From positions 124,001-188,000 of the forward strand of contig CANDOC010000013.1 in assembly GCA_947387575.1 (NCBI GenBank): a stretch of DNA of 64,000 bases, given 5' to 3'. Made by a program: the position numbers and the translations under genes. This document shows positions 25,566-35,547 of this stretch, one piece after another (position 1 is the first letter of the stretch; each line of letters opens with the position of its first letter). The DNA is from Spongorhabdus nitratireducens (GTDB lineage Bacteria; Pseudomonadota; Gammaproteobacteria; Pseudomonadales; Endozoicomonadaceae). The notes below the pieces were generated by a model. That model saw nothing but the letters and a program-made list of their open reading frames with translations. It did not search any database and was not told the origin of the DNA.

Positions 25566-28376
25566 TCAACCTTCAGGATTAATGACTTCTACTTCACCCA
25601 GACCAAGAGCCCGGATCTCAGCCTCAACCTTGTTCAGGTCTCCGACGATAATCCATGCCATGGTATCGGGATCAATCAGGGTGTCAGCAGCCTGTCTTAC
25701 CGTACGGGTGTCGACGGTCTGCAACAGCTCGCCGTATTGCTGCAAATAGTTTTCCGGCAGTTTGTAGGTAACAACCCTGCTGATAGCACTCAGTAGACTG
25801 TCGTTGGTCTCATAGCGTCCAGCCTGTTCTTTCTGGCGATTACCCCGATATTTGGCAACTTCTTCCGGTTGGGCCGGATTGCTGGCAAACACCTGTTGCA
25901 GTTCCTTGCGAATTTCATCCAGTGCAGGGCCGGTTTTATCTGTCTGAACAGAAGTACTGATCACAAACGGGCGCTGGCCTCTGGCATCGGCACTGTAGGA
26001 GCGGGCGCCATAGGTCCAGCGCTTTTCTTCCCGTAGATTCATATTGATGCGGGAAGTGAACTCACCACCTAGCAAGTCGTTGAATACCTGGAATGAAAGC
26101 TCTTCATTCAGGTCGTCTCCGGAGGTTGGCGGCAGCAGTTGGGCTACAGCAATCGTAGATTGTTGGGCTGCAGGCTGATTCAGCAGGTATACCCGGGGTT
26201 TGGATGGCTGGGCAATATCCGGGAACTTCAGTGCTGGAAGGGTGGTTTGAGGTGCTTTCCAGTTACCGAAGCTGGCTTTCAGCATGGGCAGCAACTGTTC
26301 CATAGTGGTATCACCAACAACGATCAGGGTTGCATTGTCCGGCCGGAACCAGTCGTTGTAGTAGCCTTTTACTGTATCAGCATTGATCGTCTTCAGGGTT
26401 TCGGCATCACCGGTACCGGTTCCCGGGGTGGCATAGGGGTGATCGGCTTTGCTATACAGAACCTCTGGCAGTTGACGTCTGATCAGCGAGCGAGGCGTAG
26501 CATTCTCTTGCTCCAGTTGCTGCAGGCGTCGGGTTTTCAGTTGTTCCACTGATTCAGCATTAAAGGCCGGATTGGTAACCATATCGGCCAGCAGCTCAAG
26601 GCTTGGCTTGAGGTTGGTGCTCAGGGCGCTGCCATAAATAGAAGACAGATCTCGGCTGGTGTTGGTAGATAACTCGGTACCGAGGCTGTCCAGCGCCTGC
26701 TCCAGTTCTGAACCTTTGAGGTTATTACTACCCTCTTCAAGCATTTCAAGGGTAAAGGCCGGAATACCGGAGCCGTAGGCACCATGGCTAGAAAGACCGC
26801 CATTGAACTGTAACTGGAATGAAATCAGCGGTGTATTCGAGCGTGAAGCCAGTACTACATTGATACCGTTTGCCAGTTGTACTTTTTCGATTGCCGGCAG
26901 GTTCAGCTCGGGGGAGCCATTCACTTCCGGAAGCTTGCTACGGTCAGCACCTGCAAGGCCAGCCTTATATTCAGGGAAAGGCACGGTGGTTTGAACATAG
27001 ACACCATCATTCAGCCACTCACTCGCTGTCGCCTGAACCGAGGCTGGTGTCAGGGCTTCCAGTTGCTGAATATACGTTTGATAGTGGCCTGGATTATTAT
27101 GATAAACCTCGCCACTGGCGAGAATATCCGACTTGCCACCAAAACCGCCGACACGCTCGGTTTCACGGATAAGCTGAGCCATGCCGCTGAAGCGGGTGCG
27201 TGCCACCTCTGCCGGCTCAATACCCTCGTCGATAACGCGCTGCAGTTCTTCCCGGATAATGGCTTCTACCCGTTTCAGATCAGCATCAGGTTTGGTATCC
27301 GCAGAGATCATAAACTGACCCGCCAGCTGACGCCCGTAAGCAAAGGCGGACACTTCTGTAGCCAGTTGTTCCTGTTCTACCAGACGTTTGTATAGGCGAG
27401 AGCTTTTGCCATCGCCCAGGATAGAAGCCAGCACTTCCAGTTCAACCAGTTCTGAAGTACCCAGCTGGGGCACATTCCAGCTCAGGGTCAGCTGCGGTTG
27501 GGGTACGTGGTCCTGCATAATGCGACGCTTTTCACCTGTGCGTTTGGCAATCCAGGCTTCAGGTTTACTCAGTGCCGGTCCGGGCTCGATATCAGCAAAG
27601 TACTTGGAGACTTTTTCGCGCGCAGTTTTTTCGTCAATATCGCCAGCTAAAACCAGCACTGCATTGGAAGGTCCGTAGTAGGTTTTGAACCAGTCTTTTA
27701 CATCATCGAGGCTGGCAGCATCCAGATCGGCCATGGATCCAATAACCGACCAAGAATAGGGGTGACCTGCCGGGAATGTATCTTCTGCCATCTGTGACCA
27801 GGACTTGCCATAAGGCCTGTTCTCACCCTGACGTTTTTCGTTCTGAACCACACCGCGCTGGATATCGAGCTTTTCCTGGGTCACCGCATTAATAAAGTGG
27901 CCCATCCGGTCGGATTCCATCCACAGCGCCATATCCAGCGCCTGAGTCGGAACCGTTGCAAAGTAGTTGGTGCGGTCATTATTGGTGGTGCCGTTCATAT
28001 CGGTAGCACCGGCACTCAGGAAAGGAACAAAGAAGTCCTGATCAAAGTTTTCCGAGCCGTTAAACATCAGATGCTCAAACAAATGAGCAAAGCCGGTCTT
28101 GCCAAAAGGTTCATCCTTGGAGCCGACCTTGTACCAGACATTTACTGCAACAACCGGTGCCTTGTGATCTTCGTGGACAATGACAGTGAGGCCGTTATCG
28201 AGCTGAAACTTTTTATAGTTGATTGCAACTGATGGCAAGGCCGTCCGGGTTGCTTCAGCAAGTTTGCTGGTCTGGGCTGAAAGCGGAGTAGGCTGGATAG
28301 CCTGTTGGGTGCAGCCACCTAAAAGCAGGGCTGCAGAAAGTAGCATGGAAGCTTTTCCGATTGATTTACGACTCAT
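25566..28376 (-). CDS. M16 family zinc peptidase, lipoprotein
   Basis: 936 residues from the ATG at 28376; the open frame extends 25 codons further upstream but only the internal start gives a clean lipoprotein signal with lipobox LLGGC (Cys22). It has the inverted zinc motif HLFEH beginning at residue 98 (HxxEH), with the distal Glu about 80 residues later, typical of pitrilysin-like M16 proteins. Two tandem M16 units are seen: an active N-terminal half and an inactive C-terminal half that retains the R/Y pair region (TYGARSYSADARG). It would degrade peptides in the periplasm, anchored to a membrane. It lies upstream of the peptide importer in the same orientation but 288 bases away, so probably its own transcript. 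Confidence 0.9.
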   Translation of the reverse strand: MSRKSIGKASMLLSAALLLGGCTQQAIQPTPLSAQTSKLAEATRTALPSVAINYKKFQLDNGLTVIVHEDHKAPVVAVNVWYKVGSKDEPFGKTGFAHLFEHLMFNGSENFDQDFFVPFLSAGATDMNGTTNNDRTNYFATVPTQALDMALWMESDRMGHFINAVTQEKLDIQRGVVQNEKRQGENRPYGKSWSQMAEDTFPAGHPYSWSVIGSMADLDAASLDDVKDWFKTYYGPSNAVLVLAGDIDEKTAREKVSKYFADIEPGPALSKPEAWIAKRTGEKRRIMQDHVPQPQLTLSWNVPQLGTSELVELEVLASILGDGKSSRLYKRLVEQEQLATEVSAFAYGRQLAGQFMISADTKPDADLKRVEAIIREELQRVIDEGIEPAEVARTRFSGMAQLIRETERVGGFGGKSDILASGEVYHNNPGHYQTYIQQLEALTPASVQATASEWLNDGVYVQTTVPFPEYKAGLAGADRSKLPEVNGSPELNLPAIEKVQLANGINVVLASRSNTPLISFQLQFNGGLSSHGAYGSGIPAFTLEMLEEGSNNLKGSELEQALDSLGTELSTNTSRDLSSIYGSALSTNLKPSLELLADMVTNPAFNAESVEQLKTRRLQQLEQENATPRSLIRRQLPEVLYSKADHPYATPGTGTGDAETLKTINADTVKGYYNDWFRPDNATLIVVGDTTMEQLLPMLKASFGNWKAPQTTLPALKFPDIAQPSKPRVYLLNQPAAQQSTIAVAQLLPPTSGDDLNEELSFQVFNDLLGGEFTSRINMNLREEKRWTYGARSYSADARGQRPFVISTSVQTDKTGPALDEIRKELQQVFASNPAQPEEVAKYRGNRQKEQAGRYETNDSLLSAISRVVTYKLPENYLQQYGELLQTVDTRTVRQAADTLIDPDTMAWIIVGDLNKVEAEIRALGLGEVEVINPEG

Positions 28377-29961
28377 CTTTATCCAAATGCAAATTGTTGT
28401 TTTTGAATACTGTCTGAATGTGAAGCGATAAAAATATAAAGAAGGCTTCATTACAGCAGTAAAGGCTTCAGAAACCTGGTCCGTGTTCCGGGTGTTTCTG
28501 AGAAAAACGTTGTAAAAAGCAATGTGTTTAGAAGACAGACTGCAGGCATGTATACCTGATTAGCAGGCAATGTTAAAGAGTTTGTTATTTACGATATGTT
28601 TGGTGTTATTGCTGTCTTTGGTGGTTTGTTTGAATATTTTTTCTTTATTTTTGTTTTTTTCGATAAATTTGGCGCATTGAGAACGATCTGTGGCAGTTAT
28701 TCATTCACATCAAGGAGCTGATATATGCAAGGATGATAAAAATTTTGCACAAATAATTGATTTGCTTTCGGTGTTGTTGATGTATTGATTGAAGTTGAGC
28801 CTGTGGGGGGGGATCCAGTGTATTTCAGATAGATGGCAATTAAGAATCAATATCTGTGAATGGGTATATATGCAGGATTATGCTGTTTATCCAGAAATAG
28901 TTAAGAAAGCAGTAAAAAATATTGATCTTTAGTGTTAAATAAAAATCATCATCTATTGAATAAATATTTATTTAGTGTGAATGAAGGACATGATACTCCA
29001 ACCATTGAGCATTCATATTGCTCTTGGGCTCAAACTGACATTATTAAAAGTAGTGGGTCGTAGCAAAAGTCAGGCTGGTGGTTTTGATAGTAAAACGGAG
29101 CCTGCTTGTGAGGCTGGCGAATTTTGTCTGCCAGGAAATTTCATGGAAGCAATCCAGAGACCAGAACATCTGCTTATATGGAGTGATTTTATCTACGGTA
29201 ATCAGCAAGCAGTCGCTCATTGAAACTGTTTTAAAGCTGGTTTGCTGGTAGCAATCCTGTTTTGATGATTTGTTAGACCATGGTGCAATATTTCATATTT
29301 AAAGCATGTCCTGCCCGTCTGCCTTTGGTTTGTGAATTGTACGCTCACTGTTTCGTTTAACGTGGTTTGATGTTGAGTGCCAGGTTTCAAAAAAGTGATA
29401 AAAAACGGAAAATTGCTTTTTTTGCAGATTTTGTCCGTGCCAAACGTTTTATGCGCAATAAAAAACCATTGTCGCGAAGCAAAAGCAGAATATTTTTGGT
29501 TGTGGTTAATACCTATTTTCTTCTGCGTAATGTTGCTTTTTTGTAAGGACTTGATTTACATTCGGGTCGTCATGAATTTGAAACAGCCCTGTAGGCACTA
29601 GCTTACCTGCTTCTGATTACAGATTTGTTGCTGTTTCTGTAGTGTGACATAGCCGTAAAACTATAATAAACGGCGCCCGATATTCAGGAGAGAGATCTCT
29701 TCGGGATTGAGGGTTTGACCAGATAAAACGCTGGTCTGCGGTTGTATAAAGGAAGTGTTTAAATCGGGTTTGTACTTTAATTAAAAAAATAAACCCAATT
29801 TGATCAAATAGAGTTTGATTGTCTTTTTGATAATAAAAATTCTAACCCCCTGCATATATATTCCGCCCTTGAAGCCTGATATGGCGAAGTACAGCAAAGT
29901 AATAACAATACTCGCTGGCCAACAATAAACACTACAAGTGATAGACAGGAATAAAAACAAG
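28377..29961. other. Long AT-rich intergenic region between divergent genes
   Basis: About 1.6 kb separating the M16 gene (leftward) and the TonB-dependent receptor (rightward). Short frames at 28981-29223 and 29377-29601 exist, but neither has a ribosome binding site, a family match or a coding-like composition, so they are not called. Visible structures: GACCAG/CTGGTC hairpin (29717-29736) and a near-perfect 11-base inverted repeat at 29761-29771 and 29791-29801 (one mismatch) about 160 bases ahead of the receptor, possible leader or operator elements. Long T-rich runs occur around 28620-28660. Confidence 0.5.
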
Positions 29962-32529
29962 ATGTTTAAGAGAACAGCGCTTAGCACGGCGGTTGTCGTT
30001 GCTTTGGGGGTCTCGGCTGGTTCTAATATCGCCGTGGCTGAAGAAGTAGAAAAGCTGGAAAAAATTCAGGTAACCGGTTCCCGCATCTCCCGCGTGGACG
30101 TTGAAGGTGCCACCCCTGTTACTGTTATCTCCCGTGAAGATATCGAGCGTAGTGGTCAGTTGACTGTTGCGGACGTGCTGCGTAACTCCACCTACAACTC
30201 CTTCGGTTCTTACTCCGAGCGTTCAGGTTCCTCCTGGCAGAGTAACGCCTTTATCAATATGCGTGGTCTGGGTGCCAGCCGTACTCTGGTACTGTTGAAT
30301 GGCAAGCGTATGCCACAGGCCGGTGCCCGGGGTGACGGTGCGGTTAACATCAATGCTATTCCGGCAGCTGCTGTAGAAAGCATCGAGATTCTGGCTGACG
30401 GTGCATCTGCTGTTTATGGTTCTGATGCGATTGGTGGTGTTGTAAACATCATGCTGAAGAAGGATTTTGAAGGTATTACTGTAGAAGTTGGTACTGCAAA
30501 TCCGAAGCTCAAGGGTGGTGATGAAGCCAACTTCTCTATCACTGGCGGTACCTCAAATGAGAGGGGCAATATCCTGTTCTCATTTGAGCATGATGAAAAA
30601 GACATCATTTACTCTCGCGACTACAAGCCTTCAAGTTCTGGTCTGAGTATTTATGGCCGTAATATTCAGGGCTATGTGGGGGGAGTAAAAACTGACCGTA
30701 AAGCACTGGCGGGTGTTGATTGTAGTGGTCTGCTGGTACCTTCCGGCGGCGAATGTATGTATAACTACGCTAATGCCAAGGCTGAAACAGCTGAATCCAA
30801 GCGTGACCAGTTTGTTATCAGCTCCAACTACTCCCTGACCAATGATATTGAATGGAGCAACGAGGCTGTTATCGGTCTGAACCGCAGCTTCGGTCAGTAT
30901 GCGCCTGCTGCAGGTTTCTTCACTGTCAAGCAGGGTACTGTTGGCGGTGCTCCTATTCTGGCAGCCAATGGCTTTGACGCCGACAAGGATGCCACCATGT
31001 TCTACCGCTTTAATAAGGTAGGCACCCGTGATAATGAAGTTAAGGACCTGAGTGCAATCTTTACCAGTGCGCTGAACGGCTCTGTAGAAACTTCTTTTGT
31101 CGGTGATGTGGACTGGAACCTGGCAGTACGTTACTCCAAGGCCCTGAGTGATGAAAAGGGTACCGGTTACGTTCTGCGAAATGTTGCAGAAGAAGCTCTG
31201 AACGAAGGTAAGTACGGTGGTTTTGATCCGGCAACCGGCGAGTTCTCTGACGAAGCAACAAGACAAATGTCCTACGACACCTCCCGTGATATTGAAGTGT
31301 CCTACGCTGATATCAGCGGTGGTGTGCAGTTTGACTTTGGTGAGCTGTTTGGTAATACCCTCAGCTGGTATGTTGGTACTGAATTCTCCCGTCAGGACTA
31401 TAAAGACAAATACGATGCTCAGTCTGCAGCAGATAATGTAATTGGTTCTTCCGGTAACAGCAGTGGCGGTGACCGCAAGCAGAAGGCATTCTTTGTTGAA
31501 ACTCTGATTCCTCTGCACGATATGGTTGAGCTGAACCTGGCTGCCCGTTACGACAAGTACGATGACTTTGGCAGTGCGGTAAGCCCGAAGGCTTCTGTCC
31601 GTGTTCAGCCACTGGATAATCTGGTACTGCGTAGCTCCTTCGCTAAGGGCTTTCGTGCCCCGGGTCTGACTTCCCTGTATCAAGCAAACGCCAACTCTGC
31701 AGATTACGCGGTTGACTACGTTAAGTGTGCTAGGGATAGTATTACTGCCTGTGACGGAAACAAAAAGTATGATCGACAATATGACACTGTCCACGCTTCC
31801 AACAAGGACCTGAAGGCTGAAAAATCGGAATCCTTTAACTTCGGTGTTGTTTACACCCCGATTGAAGACCTGAACCTGGGTATCGACTACTACAACATTG
31901 AAGTAACTGATGTTGTTAACACGCCTACTCTGCAGGAACTGATCGACGCTGAAGTAGCAGGCAAAGGTACTGATGGTCTGATTACCCGTGATGCGAACGG
32001 TGAAATCACCGCAGTAACCATCAAGCCGATCAACCAGGGTACTCTGAGCACTTCCGGTATCGACCTGAAAGCTGATTACAACCACGAGATGCCATTCGGT
32101 ACTCTGACTTACGCAGTAAACGGTAGCTATGTCCTTGAGTACAAGCAGCCTGCATACTACAAGGGTCCGGAAAAAGATATTGTTGGCGGCAATATCGGTA
32201 ACGATGCATTCCCTGAGTACCGTGTAAATGCTGACCTCGGCTGGATCTCCAACGACGGCATGCACAAGGTTAACTTTGGTCCTCGTCACGTAGCCGGTTA
32301 CACCTACAACAAGGGCAAGTCCGGTGAGAAAGAAGTTTCCAGCTGGACCAGTTGGGACCTGAACTATCAGGTATCCCTGCCATGGGAAGGTGTTGTGAAG
32401 GTAGGTGCCCGCAACCTGTTCGACCGCGATGCACCGCTGCCGACCGATTCCCTGCGTAGTCAGGACCAGCTGGCTAACTACGACTGGAAAGGTCGTACCC
32501 TCTACGCCAGCTACACCCAGAGCTTCTAA
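29962..32529 (+). CDS. TonB-dependent outer membrane receptor
   Basis: 855 residues from the ATG at 29962, which has AGGA about 11 bases upstream; the frame is open 8 codons earlier. Signal peptide residues 1-26 (cleavage near IAVA). A TonB-box-like EKIQVTGSR starts near residue 34. The plug domain shows ATPVTVISREDIERSGQLTV, MRGLGASRTLVLLNGKRM and ADGASAVYGSDAIGGVVNIM blocks; the barrel ends with Phe (YASYTQSF), as outer membrane proteins should. The type is close to receptors used for large organic substrates rather than siderophores, as the plug lacks no region and no iron-box-like context is seen. A TtpC-type TonB system is encoded immediately downstream and probably energises it. Substrate unknown; peptides are plausible from neighbouring peptidases. 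Confidence 0.92.
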   Translation: MFKRTALSTAVVVALGVSAGSNIAVAEEVEKLEKIQVTGSRISRVDVEGATPVTVISREDIERSGQLTVADVLRNSTYNSFGSYSERSGSSWQSNAFINMRGLGASRTLVLLNGKRMPQAGARGDGAVNINAIPAAAVESIEILADGASAVYGSDAIGGVVNIMLKKDFEGITVEVGTANPKLKGGDEANFSITGGTSNERGNILFSFEHDEKDIIYSRDYKPSSSGLSIYGRNIQGYVGGVKTDRKALAGVDCSGLLVPSGGECMYNYANAKAETAESKRDQFVISSNYSLTNDIEWSNEAVIGLNRSFGQYAPAAGFFTVKQGTVGGAPILAANGFDADKDATMFYRFNKVGTRDNEVKDLSAIFTSALNGSVETSFVGDVDWNLAVRYSKALSDEKGTGYVLRNVAEEALNEGKYGGFDPATGEFSDEATRQMSYDTSRDIEVSYADISGGVQFDFGELFGNTLSWYVGTEFSRQDYKDKYDAQSAADNVIGSSGNSSGGDRKQKAFFVETLIPLHDMVELNLAARYDKYDDFGSAVSPKASVRVQPLDNLVLRSSFAKGFRAPGLTSLYQANANSADYAVDYVKCARDSITACDGNKKYDRQYDTVHASNKDLKAEKSESFNFGVVYTPIEDLNLGIDYYNIEVTDVVNTPTLQELIDAEVAGKGTDGLITRDANGEITAVTIKPINQGTLSTSGIDLKADYNHEMPFGTLTYAVNGSYVLEYKQPAYYKGPEKDIVGGNIGNDAFPEYRVNADLGWISNDGMHKVNFGPRHVAGYTYNKGKSGEKEVSSWTSWDLNYQVSLPWEGVVKVGARNLFDRDAPLPTDSLRSQDQLANYDWKGRTLYASYTQSF

Positions 32530-32552
32530 TTACATCTGACTCTGGTTCTGAA

Positions 32553-32576
32553 TGAACACGGCTTCGGCCGTGTTCA
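32553..32576 (+). terminator. UUCG hairpin after the TonB-dependent receptor gene
   Basis: 10-base perfect stem TGAACACGGC closed by a TTCG tetraloop, 23 bases after the stop. Only a short pyrimidine tail (TGTCTCT) follows, so it may allow read-through into the TonB operon while giving the receptor higher expression. Confidence 0.65.
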
Positions 32577-32628
32577 TGTCTCTATAACAACAATGATTAC
32601 AGTCAATCATCATGGGAAATGGCAGTCC

Positions 32629-33432
32629 ATGAAATATATAAAAACAAATACCCAAAAGGTACGAGGCCTGTGTGGTCGGCTCGCACTGAGCGCCGCAATC
32701 TCGGCTTCACTGATGGCGCCGGCTTTTGCCGCAGATGATCCTCTGAACAGCGCTTTGCAAGCTCAACAGAAAATTGATAAAGCCTCCCAGGTATCCCAGG
32801 TGAAGGTTGATAAGCTGTCCGACACCACCCGCGAACTGCTGGGTGAGTACAAGGCAGTGATCCGTCAGGTTGAAGCACTGAAAGTCTACAACCGTCAGCT
32901 GCAGAAAGTGGTTAATGCCCAGCAGGCAGAAATTGACTCCATGCTGGCCCAGATCAAGACCCTGGATCAGACCAATATCGAAATCACTCCGCTGATGTTG
33001 AAAATGGTGGATGGCCTGGATCAGTTCGTTGAACTGGATGTACCGTTCCAGCTGAAAGAACGTCGTGAACGTGTCGAGCGCCTGCGTGCGACTATGGATA
33101 GCCCCAACGTTACGACCTCTGAAAAATACCGCAAGATTCTCGAGTCTTACCAGATTGAAAATGACTTCGGGCGTACCATTGAGGCCTATGAAGCCAGTCT
33201 GGGTGAGGGCGATGAAACCCGCACCTACAACTTCCTCCGTATTGGTCGTGTAGCCCTGCTGTATCAATCCCTGGACGGTGCTGAAACCGGTCAGTGGAAC
33301 AAGCAGACCCGTCAGTGGGAAGTACTGCCGGAAAGCTACCGTGCCGGCGTCAGCCAGGGCCTGAAGATTGCCCGCAAGCAGGCACCGCATAACCTGATCA
33401 AACTGCCGGTTCGTGCAGCGGAGGATGCATAA
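32629..33432 (+). CDS. DUF3450 family periplasmic protein
   Basis: About 267 residues from the ATG at 32629, which is preferred over an ATG 12 codons upstream because it gives a clean signal peptide (cleavage near APAFA). The N-terminal third of the mature protein is a long coiled coil rich in Gln, Lys and Val (about residues 35-120), followed by the DUF3450 hallmarks PLMLKMVDGLDQFVELDVPF and RIGRVALLYQSLDG. DUF3450 proteins are found at the head of TonB2/TtpC operons in marine gammaproteobacteria. It is followed by the TtpC-like gene after 2 bases, so it is part of the periplasmic side of the energising complex. Biochemical role not established. Confidence 0.85.
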   Translation: MKYIKTNTQKVRGLCGRLALSAAISASLMAPAFAADDPLNSALQAQQKIDKASQVSQVKVDKLSDTTRELLGEYKAVIRQVEALKVYNRQLQKVVNAQQAEIDSMLAQIKTLDQTNIEITPLMLKMVDGLDQFVELDVPFQLKERRERVERLRATMDSPNVTTSEKYRKILESYQIENDFGRTIEAYEASLGEGDETRTYNFLRIGRVALLYQSLDGAETGQWNKQTRQWEVLPESYRAGVSQGLKIARKQAPHNLIKLPVRAAEDA

Positions 33433-33434
33433 TA

Positions 33435-34886
33435 ATGAAGTACCTTCACTCCTTAAAGTCTGCAGTCAAGCCGCTGGCGACTGCACTGGGTCTGACTGTT
33501 GCCATGGGCGCTGCCCTGCCGGTCGCTGCTGAAGAACAGGGTCTGACTGCACTGCAAGGTCTGCTGCAGCAAATCAAGGCAGATGGTGTCACTGAGAGCC
33601 GTGAAAACAAGGCACGTGAGTCCCGTTTCCTGTCTGACCGTAATAACCAGCGTCAACTGCTGGCCGATGCCAAGGCTGAACTGAAAGCCCAGGAACGTCT
33701 CAGCGACAAGCTGCTCAAGCAGTCAGATACCAACGAACAGTCACTGAAAGAGGTTAATAACACCCTCGATATTCGTTCCGGCGAACTGAAAGAGCTGTTC
33801 GGTGTTGTACGCCAGTTTGCAGGCGACAACCGTGGTGTATTCCAGGCATCCATGATTACTGCCCAGTACCCTGAGCGTACTGCATTTATGGCAGAGATGG
33901 CCGAGAGTAAGAAACTGCCGACTACTGCCAAGCTGGAACAGTTCTGGCACGAAGTCCTGCAGGAAATGGTCGAGTCCGGCCGTGTTGTTGAAATGCCTGC
34001 CACCGTTGTTTACGGCGAAGGTAATGAAGCAGAAAAGAACATCATTCGGGTTGGTACCTTTAACGCCATTGCGGATGGCAAGTACCTGAACTACTCCCCG
34101 GCCGTTGGCAAGTTCCAGGAACTGTCCCGTCAACCGGATTCTTCAACCTTGTCTGATGTAGCAGGCCTGGAAGCGGCTCAGGAAGGTTACGTACCTTTCT
34201 ACCTCGACCCTTCTCGTGGTCAGATCTTGTCCTTGTTGGTTCAGAGCCCAAGTGTTCTTGAGCGAATCAATCAGGGTGGTTATGTCGGCTATGTAATTCT
34301 GGGCCTGGGTGTCCTGGGTATTCTGCTGGCATTAGGCTTCTACCTCAACCTGACCCGCATCGGTCTGGGTATCCGCAAGCAGCAGAAGACTGAAGAGATC
34401 ATCAAAGGTAATCCGCTGGGCGACATCATGAAAGCCTATCAGGATAACCGTAAAGCTGATCTGGAAACCCTGGAGCTGAAGCTCGACGAGATCATCATGA
34501 AAGCAGCGCCGTCTATCGAACGGGGCGTGGGCTTCATCAAACTGATCGCATCTGTAGCACCGCTGCTGGGTCTGCTGGGTACCGTTGTCGGTATGATCGC
34601 AACCTTCCAGGCTATTACCCTGTTCGGTACCGGTGATCCGAAGCTGATGGCTAACGGTATCTCCGAAGCGCTGGTAACTACCATGCTGGGTCTGGTTGTT
34701 GCTATTCCGACCCTGTTCGCTCACAGCCTGGTTCAAAGCAAGAGCCGCAGCCTGATTCAGGTGCTGGAAGAGCAGAGTGCCGGCTTTATTGCCAAGCACC
34801 AGGAAAATGATCTGAACAAAGGCGCTCGTGAGGTTGTTCAGAAGGTGACAGCTTCTGCCAGCCAAAAGGAAGCGCAGCCAGCGTAA
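33435..34886 (+). CDS. ttpC: TtpC-like MotA/TolQ/ExbB proton channel protein with periplasmic domain
   Basis: 483 residues. A signal peptide (cleavage near LPVAA) leads to a roughly 230-residue periplasmic region beginning with a coiled coil. Three membrane segments follow: YVGYVILGLGVLGILLALGFYL near residue 278, then the ExbB-like pair LIASVAPLLGLLGTVVGMIATF near 369 and LVTTMLGLVVAIPTLFAHSL near 410. This is the architecture of TtpC, the extra component of Vibrio-type TonB2 systems needed together with ExbB2-ExbD2-TonB2. The start lies 2 bases after the DUF3450 stop. It probably links the inner-membrane motor to the cell envelope. The gene symbol is used by analogy to Vibrio. Confidence 0.85.
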   Translation: MKYLHSLKSAVKPLATALGLTVAMGAALPVAAEEQGLTALQGLLQQIKADGVTESRENKARESRFLSDRNNQRQLLADAKAELKAQERLSDKLLKQSDTNEQSLKEVNNTLDIRSGELKELFGVVRQFAGDNRGVFQASMITAQYPERTAFMAEMAESKKLPTTAKLEQFWHEVLQEMVESGRVVEMPATVVYGEGNEAEKNIIRVGTFNAIADGKYLNYSPAVGKFQELSRQPDSSTLSDVAGLEAAQEGYVPFYLDPSRGQILSLLVQSPSVLERINQGGYVGYVILGLGVLGILLALGFYLNLTRIGLGIRKQQKTEEIIKGNPLGDIMKAYQDNRKADLETLELKLDEIIMKAAPSIERGVGFIKLIASVAPLLGLLGTVVGMIATFQAITLFGTGDPKLMANGISEALVTTMLGLVVAIPTLFAHSLVQSKSRSLIQVLEEQSAGFIAKHQENDLNKGAREVVQKVTASASQKEAQPA

Positions 34887-34895
34887 GGAGTACAT

Positions 34896-35417
34896 ATGCT
34901 CTGGTTACTGGAAGAGCTTGAATCCATTCGTCGTTTCCTCGGTGTGGGTGGCGACGTGCTGATGATGCTGTTTGTGCTGACGTTTCTGCTGTGGGTGCTG
35001 GTATTTGAACGCTATCTGTTCTTCTTTACCGAGTACCCGAAGCTGTTCAAGCAGACTGTTGCTGACTGGGAAAGCCGCGAGGACAAACTGTCCTGGACCG
35101 CGAAAAAAATTCGCCTGGCGATGATCTCCGAGATCTCCCTCAGCGTGAAACGCGGACTGCCCATGATCAAGACATTGATCGCCCTTTGCCCCCTGCTGGG
35201 GCTATTGGGCACCGTAGTGGGCATGGTGCAGGTATTTGACGTGCTGGCCGTAACCGGAACCGGAAGCCCGCGGGCGATGGCATCCGGTATCTCCAAGGCC
35301 ACCATCCCGACCATGGCGGGCATGGTTGCAGCACTGTCAGGACTGTACTTCAGCGCGCTGCTGGAAAAGCGTGCTGACCGCGCTACTCACCAGATCGCAG
35401 ATTCGCTCAAGCACTGA
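34896..35417 (+). CDS. exbB2: ExbB-type proton channel subunit (TonB2 system)
   Basis: 173-residue MotA/TolQ/ExbB protein, the short form usual for ExbB2. It has three membrane segments: VLMMLFVLTFLLWVLVF near residue 20, then IALCPLLGLLGTVVGMVQVF near 93 and ATIPTMAGMVAALSGLYFSALL near 133. The conserved GLLGTVVGM motif and the Thr/Pro of segment 3 are present. Start follows the ttpC stop by 9 bases with AAGGAG ahead. It pairs with the ExbD encoded next to harvest the proton motive force for TonB. Confidence 0.88.
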   Translation: MLWLLEELESIRRFLGVGGDVLMMLFVLTFLLWVLVFERYLFFFTEYPKLFKQTVADWESREDKLSWTAKKIRLAMISEISLSVKRGLPMIKTLIALCPLLGLLGTVVGMVQVFDVLAVTGTGSPRAMASGISKATIPTMAGMVAALSGLYFSALLEKRADRATHQIADSLKH

Positions 35418-35435
35418 GCCGCAGCAATCGAGCAG

Positions 35436-35534
35436 GCCGCCGGCAAAAATATGAACTGACAAGTGGTTCATGTTCGATATAAAGAGCCCGGCGGCTCACA
35501 GGAACAGGATACTCATTCCGGCAGTACGGGAATG
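35436..35534 (+). other. Structured intercistronic region between exbB2 and exbD2
   Basis: A 130-base gap in an otherwise tight operon. An outer stem GCCGCCGG (35436-35443) pairs with CCGGCGGC (35488-35495), enclosing an inner stem ATGAAC (35451-35456) with GTTCAT (35466-35471). A second hairpin, CATTCC (35514-35519) with GGAATG (35529-35534), ends right at the GGGAGGA ribosome binding site (35534-35540) of exbD2. This suggests RNA processing or translational control of subunit ratio. No ORF lies in it. Confidence 0.5.
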
Positions 35535-35547
35535 GGAGGAATAAAAA

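Noticed and set aside
28981-29223. Possible 80-residue protein in the gap before the receptor
   Set aside because: No ribosome binding site, no recognisable motif and no coding-like composition; kept only as a remark in the intergenic entry.
30631-32289. 552-codon leftward frame opposite the TonB-dependent receptor
   Set aside because: It mirrors the strongly biased codons of the receptor. Its translation shows no domain and it lies wholly inside a well-supported gene.
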